From Pseudoxanthomonas beigongshangi (GTDB taxonomy: Bacteria > Pseudomonadota > Gammaproteobacteria > Xanthomonadales > Xanthomonadaceae), in assembly GCF_016820515.1 (NCBI RefSeq), contig NZ_JADHDV010000010.1, positions 62,001-126,000 of the forward strand: a stretch of 64,000 nucleotides of DNA, given 5' to 3'. The position numbers and the translations under genes were made by a program. Below, in pieces: positions 60,308 to 64,000 of this stretch. The stretch's first letter is position 1. Each line of letters opens with the position of its first letter. The notes beneath the pieces were generated by a model. That model worked only from the letters and a program-made list of their open reading frames with translations, was not told the origin of the DNA and did no database searches.

Positions 60308-63300
60308 ATGAATCAATCCCGTTGTCTCCGGATGTCCAAGCTCACCCTTGGCCTCGTCGCCGCGCTCGCGGCCGCCCCGGTCTTCGCCCAGAGCACCTCC
60401 GCCGGCGTCGGCGGCGTGGTCACCGGCGCCGATGGCCAGCCCGTCACCGGTGCCGAGGTGGTCATCACCCACGTCGAATCCGGCACGACCAGCCGCGTCA
60501 CCACCGACGCCAGCGGCCGTTACAGCGCCCGCGGCCTGCGCGTGGGCGGCCCGTACCAGATCACCGTGACCAAGTCCGGCTCCGGTACCAAGACCGAAGA
60601 CAACGTCTACCTGAACCTCAACCAGGTCAACACGGTCAATGCCGCGCTGACCGGCGATGCCACCACCACCCTCGAGACCGTCACCGCGGTCGGCGTGGCG
60701 GGCGGCTCGGAAGTGTTCAGCGCCACCAAGATGGGCACCGGTTCCAACATCAACCGCGAGAGCATCGAAGCGCTGCCGTCGGCGAACCGCAACATCCAGG
60801 ACTACATCCGCCTGGATCCGCGCATCTCGCAGGTCAGCAAGGCGGACGGCGCGATCTCCGCCGGCGGCCAGAACACCCGCTACAACGCCATCCGCATCGA
60901 CGGCGTCAGTGTCGCCGACCCGTTCGGCCTGGAATCCAACAACCTGCCGACCGAGCGCCAGCCGGTCTCGATGGACGCCATCGAGGAAATCAACATCGAT
61001 CTGGCCAACTACGACGTGACCATCGTCGGCGGCACCGGCGCGGTGATCAACGCGGTCACCAAGTCGGGTACCAATGAATTCCACGGCACCGTCTACGGCA
61101 CCTACCGCGACAAGAGTTGGGTGCGCGAGGAACTGGAAGGCGTCAAGTTCAACGGCTTCGACGACGAAATGACCTACGGCGCCACCTTCGGCGGCCCGAT
61201 CGTCAAGGACAAGCTGTTCTTCTTCGCCAACTACGAGAAGTACGAGCGCAGCGCGCCGGGCACCAGCCTGACCAACACCCCTTACGGCACCGGCAACATC
61301 ACCGACGCCGACATCGCCGACATCGTTTCGGCGGCTAACGGCCACGGCATCAGCGCGGGCGGCTTCTCGCTGCCGGGCACCAACAAGACCGAGATCGAAG
61401 AGTACGCGCTGAAGCTGGACTGGAACATCAACGAAAGCCATCGCGCCGCCCTGCGCTACAGCAAGCTGGAGCAGAGCGTCCTGCGCTTCCCGGAAATCGA
61501 CAACAACAGCGTTTCGCTGAGCAGCTTCTGGTACGCGTTGCCGAAGACCTTCGAAAGCTACGTCGGTGAACTGTTCAGCGATTGGAACGAGAATTTCTCC
61601 ACCGAGTTCAAGGTCGGTTACAAGGACTACTCGGCGGTGCGCAGCACGTTCTCGAACCTGCCGCAGATCGAAGTCCGCGGTTTTGGCTCCAACGGCCAGT
61701 CGTCGGTGTTCCTGGGCACCGAGATCAACAGCCACGTCAACATCATCGAGACCAAGGAAACGACCGCTTTCGGTGCGGCCAACTGGTACATCGGTGACCA
61801 CACCGTGAAGTTCGGCTTCGACTACTCGAAGAACGACATCCTGAACTTCTACGGCCGCGCGGTGAATGGCGTCTACACCTTCGCCGATATCGATGCCTTC
61901 CGTGCCGGCACGCCGAACAACTACCAGATCCGCGCCCCGCGTCCGGGCGGCAGCATCAACGACATCCCGGCCGAGTACACCCTGAAGAACGTCGGCCTGT
62001 TCGCGCAGGACACCTGGGCGGTCAACTACAACCTGACCCTGACCTTCGGCCTGCGCGTCGACATCCCGGACTTCAGCGACCAGCGCCTGTACAACCCGCT
62101 GATCGAGCAGACCTACGGCTACGACAACACCCAGACCGTCGACGACAAGCTGGTGCAGCCGCGCTTCGGCTTCAACTACACCTTCGACAGCGACCGTCCG
62201 ACCCAGCTGCGCGGTGGCGTGGGCCTGTTCGGTGGCGCCGCCCCGAACGTGTGGCTGGCCGGCACCTACCAGAACACCGGCCTGAACTACGTCGAATACA
62301 GCTGCTCCGGCGCCCAGGCCCCGGTGTTCTCGCCGAGCCCGGCGCCGAACATCCCCGACAACTGCCTGGCCGGCAACGCGCGCGCCAACGTCGACATCGT
62401 CGAGCCCGGCCTGAAGCTGCCGTCGGTGTGGAAGGCGAACATCGCCCTGGATCACGAACTGCCGTGGTACGGCATCGTCGCCTCGGCCGAGCTGCTGTTC
62501 ACCAAGGTCAATGACGGTATCGTGGTGGACCGCCTGGACATGTACAACGCCGCCGGCCAGGGCCCGACCGCCTACGGTCAGGATGGTCGCCCGATTTTCT
62601 GGGACGCCAACGGTCTGAACCCGGCCAATGCCCATGCCACCCGCGGCATCGTGTACGGCACCAACAACGTCAACCCGAAGGCCAACCGCCCGGCCGGCAT
62701 CGGCGACGTGATGCTCCTGCGCAATACCGACGAGGGCAAGAGCCGCCAGTACACCTTCGGCCTGAACAAGCCGATGCTCAACGACTGGTCCTGGTCGCTG
62801 GCCTACACCTACACCAAGGCCACCGAAGTCAGCCCGCTGACCAGCTCGCAGAACACCTCGAACTGGGGCAGCACCCTGATCGGTGCGGTCAATGGCGATA
62901 CCGCGTGGGACTCGCGCTATGCCATCCGCGACCGCATCACCGGTACCGTGGAGTGGAAGCACCAGTTCTTCGGTGACTACGACACCCGCATCGGCCTGTT
63001 CTACGAAGGCCGCACCGGTCGTCCGTACAGCTACATCTACTACAACGATTTGAACGGCGACAGTAACCCGACCACCAGCACCAGCAACGCCGGTCTGTTC
63101 AACGACCTGTTCTACGTGCCGGCGGCCCCGGGCGACGTGCTGTTCACCGGCGGCGCCCAGATGGAGCAGGCGTTCTTCGACTGGCTGGGCAAGAACCCGG
63201 AACTGCAGAAGTATCGCGGCCAGATCGCGCCGGCCAATGCGTTCCGCGCCAAGTGGGTCAACAGCTTTGACGTGCGCTTCAGCCAGGAACTGCCGGGCTT

Positions 63301-63568
63301 CATGAAGGGCCACAAGACCGAGCTGTCGCTGGACATCATGAACATCGGCAACCTGCTGAACAAGAAGTGGGGCCTGATCGACGACTACGGTTTCAACTCG
63401 ACCCGCCGCGTGGCCAGCTACGCCGGTATCGATCCGGCCACCGGCAAGTACGTCTACCACTTCAGCGGCAGCACCGACAGCTCGCAGATCCAGGAAAACA
63501 ACAACGACAAGGGCAACACCGGCGTGTCGCGCTGGTCGGTCATGTTGGGCCTGAAGTACAAGTTCTAA
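60308..63568 (+). CDS. Oar-like TonB-dependent outer-membrane receptor
   Basis: A 1086-residue outer-membrane protein. Signal peptide (ends PVFAQ, about 25), a carboxypeptidase-regulatory-like beta domain (about 30-105: GVGGVVTGADGQPVTGAEV), a plug domain (ANRNIQDYIRLDPRIS, GGQNTRYNAIRIDGVS), and a long beta-barrel ending in the Phe typical of outer-membrane proteins (LGLKYKF). Oar-type receptors import substrates such as peptides or sugars via TonB/ExbB/ExbD; ligand unknown. The ATG at 60308 begins a normal signal peptide. Strong terminator after it. Confidence 0.92.
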   Translation: MNQSRCLRMSKLTLGLVAALAAAPVFAQSTSAGVGGVVTGADGQPVTGAEVVITHVESGTTSRVTTDASGRYSARGLRVGGPYQITVTKSGSGTKTEDNVYLNLNQVNTVNAALTGDATTTLETVTAVGVAGGSEVFSATKMGTGSNINRESIEALPSANRNIQDYIRLDPRISQVSKADGAISAGGQNTRYNAIRIDGVSVADPFGLESNNLPTERQPVSMDAIEEINIDLANYDVTIVGGTGAVINAVTKSGTNEFHGTVYGTYRDKSWVREELEGVKFNGFDDEMTYGATFGGPIVKDKLFFFANYEKYERSAPGTSLTNTPYGTGNITDADIADIVSAANGHGISAGGFSLPGTNKTEIEEYALKLDWNINESHRAALRYSKLEQSVLRFPEIDNNSVSLSSFWYALPKTFESYVGELFSDWNENFSTEFKVGYKDYSAVRSTFSNLPQIEVRGFGSNGQSSVFLGTEINSHVNIIETKETTAFGAANWYIGDHTVKFGFDYSKNDILNFYGRAVNGVYTFADIDAFRAGTPNNYQIRAPRPGGSINDIPAEYTLKNVGLFAQDTWAVNYNLTLTFGLRVDIPDFSDQRLYNPLIEQTYGYDNTQTVDDKLVQPRFGFNYTFDSDRPTQLRGGVGLFGGAAPNVWLAGTYQNTGLNYVEYSCSGAQAPVFSPSPAPNIPDNCLAGNARANVDIVEPGLKLPSVWKANIALDHELPWYGIVASAELLFTKVNDGIVVDRLDMYNAAGQGPTAYGQDGRPIFWDANGLNPANAHATRGIVYGTNNVNPKANRPAGIGDVMLLRNTDEGKSRQYTFGLNKPMLNDWSWSLAYTYTKATEVSPLTSSQNTSNWGSTLIGAVNGDTAWDSRYAIRDRITGTVEWKHQFFGDYDTRIGLFYEGRTGRPYSYIYYNDLNGDSNPTTSTSNAGLFNDLFYVPAAPGDVLFTGGAQMEQAFFDWLGKNPELQKYRGQIAPANAFRAKWVNSFDVRFSQELPGFMKGHKTELSLDIMNIGNLLNKKWGLIDDYGFNSTRRVASYAGIDPATGKYVYHFSGSTDSSQIQENNNDKGNTGVSRWSVMLGLKYKF

Positions 63569-63593
63569 GCCGCAAGGCCAGGGAACACCAGAA

Positions 63594-63623
63594 ACGGCCG
63601 GGGCAACCCGGCCGTTTTTTTAT
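63594..63623 (+). terminator. Terminator after the Oar-like receptor
   Basis: A 10-bp perfect stem (AACGGCCGGG / CCCGGCCGTT) with a GCAA loop and a T7 run. Confidence 0.92.
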
Positions 63624-63696
63624 GGGAATGCCTTGAGCGCGGGACTGCGCTAAAGTCATCGGGTCATGACACGAAAAAACGACGGGAAACAAACAT

Positions 63697-64000
63697 ATGA
63701 GTGAAGCGCCATCGAGGGCGTTGCCGGTACAGAACGCGCAGATCCACCCCCGCGGGGCGCTGGATGTGCTGTCCCGGGCCGAAGTGGCCCGCCTGCGCGA
63801 CGCTTCGGCGGGCGGCATGCACGACCTGCTGCGCCGCTGCGCGCTGGCCGTCCTGACCAGCGGCAGCGCGTCGGACGACCCGCGCGCCGCCCGCGACCTG
63901 TACCCGGATTTCGACATCCAGGTGCTGCAGCAGGACCGTGGCGTCCGCATCGATCTGTTCAATGCGCCGGCGATGGCCTTCGTCGACGGCGAGATCATCC
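63697..64000 (+). CDS. ppnN: Nucleotide 5'-monophosphate nucleosidase PpnN, N-terminal part
   Basis: The first 101 codons of a gene that runs past the right edge. The N-terminus (IHPRGALDVLSRAEVARL, then RCALAVLTSGSASDDPRA and DFDIQVLQQDRGVRIDLFNAPAMAFVDGEII) aligns well with E. coli YgdH/PpnN, which hydrolyses purine and pyrimidine NMPs and binds (p)ppGpp. The LOG nucleosidase motif would lie outside the window. A poor ribosome-binding site precedes the ATG. Confidence 0.85.
   Translation, partial: MSEAPSRALPVQNAQIHPRGALDVLSRAEVARLRDASAGGMHDLLRRCALAVLTSGSASDDPRAARDLYPDFDIQVLQQDRGVRIDLFNAPAMAFVDGEII

Noticed and set aside
60206-63460. A minus-strand reading frame of over 1000 codons opposite the Oar-like receptor
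   Set aside because: The plus-strand product has signal, plug and barrel; the antisense frame is long only because high GC content at third positions removes stops. No domain is visible in it.
1-64000. CRISPR arrays, tRNA or rRNA genes, insertion sequences, prophage
   Set aside because: No regularly spaced repeats, no tRNA-like or rRNA sequence, and no transposase, integrase or phage genes were recognised. The only repeats are REP pairs.

Overview
The window is a high-GC stretch from a gammaproteobacterium of the Lysobacteraceae (Xanthomonadaceae), such as Lysobacter, Luteimonas or Pseudoxanthomonas. The evidence is a fused aspartate kinase/diaminopimelate decarboxylase, the xanthomonad MurD2-MurL route to D-Glu in peptidoglycan, rmlBACD order, an Oar-like TonB-dependent receptor, abundant secreted S9 peptidases, and paired GTAGGAGCGACGT-type REP elements. 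Nearly everything is chromosomal core or family-level accessory content. I see no phage, IS element, CRISPR array, tRNA or rRNA. Coding density is very high: the longest gene-free stretch is 293 bp (43412-43704).

Layout. 1-2.6 kb, all minus: DUF1439 lipoprotein, DUF3861 protein, M23 endopeptidase, DUF533 protein and a lysine-rich HU protein. 2.9-8.8 kb: EF-G-like GTPase, divergent osmC with a coupled hydrolase, a glycine-zipper envelope protein and a secreted amidohydrolase. 8.9-10.5 kb: two tandem PhzF genes, one decayed. 10.6-16.5 kb: a tightly overlapping plus-strand run of lysC-lysA fusion, 4-TM protein, murL and murD2, which makes lysine and cell-wall precursors. 16.6-19.2 kb: dienelactone hydrolase, ispB with an HhH protein, and ssb. 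19.5-22.9 kb: rmlBACD for dTDP-L-rhamnose. 22.9-31.0 kb: a peptide-utilisation block of two secreted S9 peptidases flanking a divergent POT/OPT transporter pair. 31.1-37 kb: DUF819 membrane protein, an unknown secreted protein, cstA with its small partner, and corA. 37-43.4 kb: GH97 glycosidase, then phoH-ybeY-(secreted unknown)-corC-Lnb-like protein. 43.7-47.4 kb: a TetR-controlled HlyD/ABC exporter lying between phoH and miaB. 49-54.3 kb: lytic transglycosylase, petABC (cytochrome bc1), sspA and sspB. 54.4-60.1 kb: DUF3301, nadC, Trm112-like, purEK, sodB, grxD, an SDR-like protein and a MarC protein. 60.3-64 kb: Oar-like receptor and the start of ppnN.

Most interesting points. An Lnb-family (DUF4105) protein with intact His and Cys sits where lnt normally follows corC. 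A 4-TM protein of unknown role is embedded between lysC-lysA and murL/murD2. A YciK-like SDR has lost its catalytic Ser and Lys. The TetR gene has a promoter and operator abutting its ATG, which predicts a leaderless mRNA. One secreted protein carries a GCTxGYWK-type domain of unknown function. One PhzF copy is broken by an internal deletion. REP pairs mark three gene boundaries, with a fourth degenerate pair.
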